Assembly (NCBI GenBank): GCA_002409745.1
Contig: DHOU01000001.1
Span: 38,728-102,727, forward strand
DNA from: Bacteroidales bacterium UBA5382
Lineage (GTDB): Bacteria > Bacteroidota > Bacteroidia > Bacteroidales > Dysgonomonadaceae
Length of the DNA stretch: 64,000 nucleotides
Reading direction: 5' to 3'
Position 1 is the stretch's first letter. Each line of letters begins with the position of its first letter. Positions 63,946 through 64,000 of this stretch are shown here, piece after piece. The notes under the pieces were generated by a model that ran no database searches, was not told where the DNA came from, and was given only the letters and a program-made list of their open reading frames with translations. A program made the position numbers and the translations under genes.

Positions 63946-64000
63946 GTTTTGCTCAGTATATTAAGCGAAAAAAATAGTATCTTTCTTCTATAAATTCCCC

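Overview
The window comes from a Bacteroidales-type genome (phylum Bacteroidota). Supporting signs are the many promoters with a TAnnTTTG -7 box about 20 nt after a TTG, NigD-like and other lipoproteins, a FecR/ECF-sigma/TonB-receptor locus, BspA-type leucine-rich repeats, LytS/LytTR signalling with a TPR sensor, an HU-related DNA-binding protein, and a trp operon ordered B-E-G-D-C-F-A. I cannot name a genus. No rRNA, tRNA, CRISPR array, integrase or intact insertion sequence was seen.

Layout. 0-12 kb is housekeeping: the 3' part of lpxB, a YitT membrane protein, leuS, an acyl-CoA synthetase, a secreted DUF4294-type protein, a SulP transporter, a YgiQ radical-SAM protein and a NigD-like lipoprotein. 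12-19 kb (minus strand) is a complete tryptophan operon. It is preceded by a 25-residue leader peptide with tandem Trp codons and a strong terminator hairpin, and, just upstream of its promoter, by a T-tract array with an exact 21-bp period. 19-24 kb carries lipoproteins, a BspA-like LRR protein and a YoeB toxin-antitoxin pair. 24-33 kb is a TonB-receptor/FecR/ECF-sigma locus with accessory lipoproteins, into which a PIN toxin-antitoxin module (plus a decayed copy) lies on the opposite strand. 33-44 kb holds smpB, a Yip1-like protein, a second ECF-sigma/anti-sigma-like locus, sppA-lpxK-punA, thiL, an rRNA/tRNA methyltransferase, a thioredoxin and a flavin-binding protein. 44-52 kb is a LytTR regulator with a TPR sensor kinase, a coiled-coil lipoprotein and barrel pair, and a shortened paralogue of the kinase. 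52-54 kb holds a transcribed 42-bp repeat array in front of an uncharacterised helical protein (DUF6261-like), then a VapC-type PIN module. 54-64 kb has an OmpA-family protein, two giant tandem surface lipoproteins (one broken by an in-frame stop), and an HU-like gene with a partner.

The most unusual layer is non-coding. Three separate arrays keep a strict 21-bp or 41/42-bp (two or four helical turns) spacing: 701-920, 19016-19267 and 51963-52172. Several intergenic tracts are built from 7- to 9-nt words repeated back to back, often beginning at the stop codon of the gene they follow (trpG, the BspA-like gene, the TonB receptor, fecR). A short orphan transcript with promoter-like box, palindrome and GUGA-capped terminator is predicted at 42034-42102.
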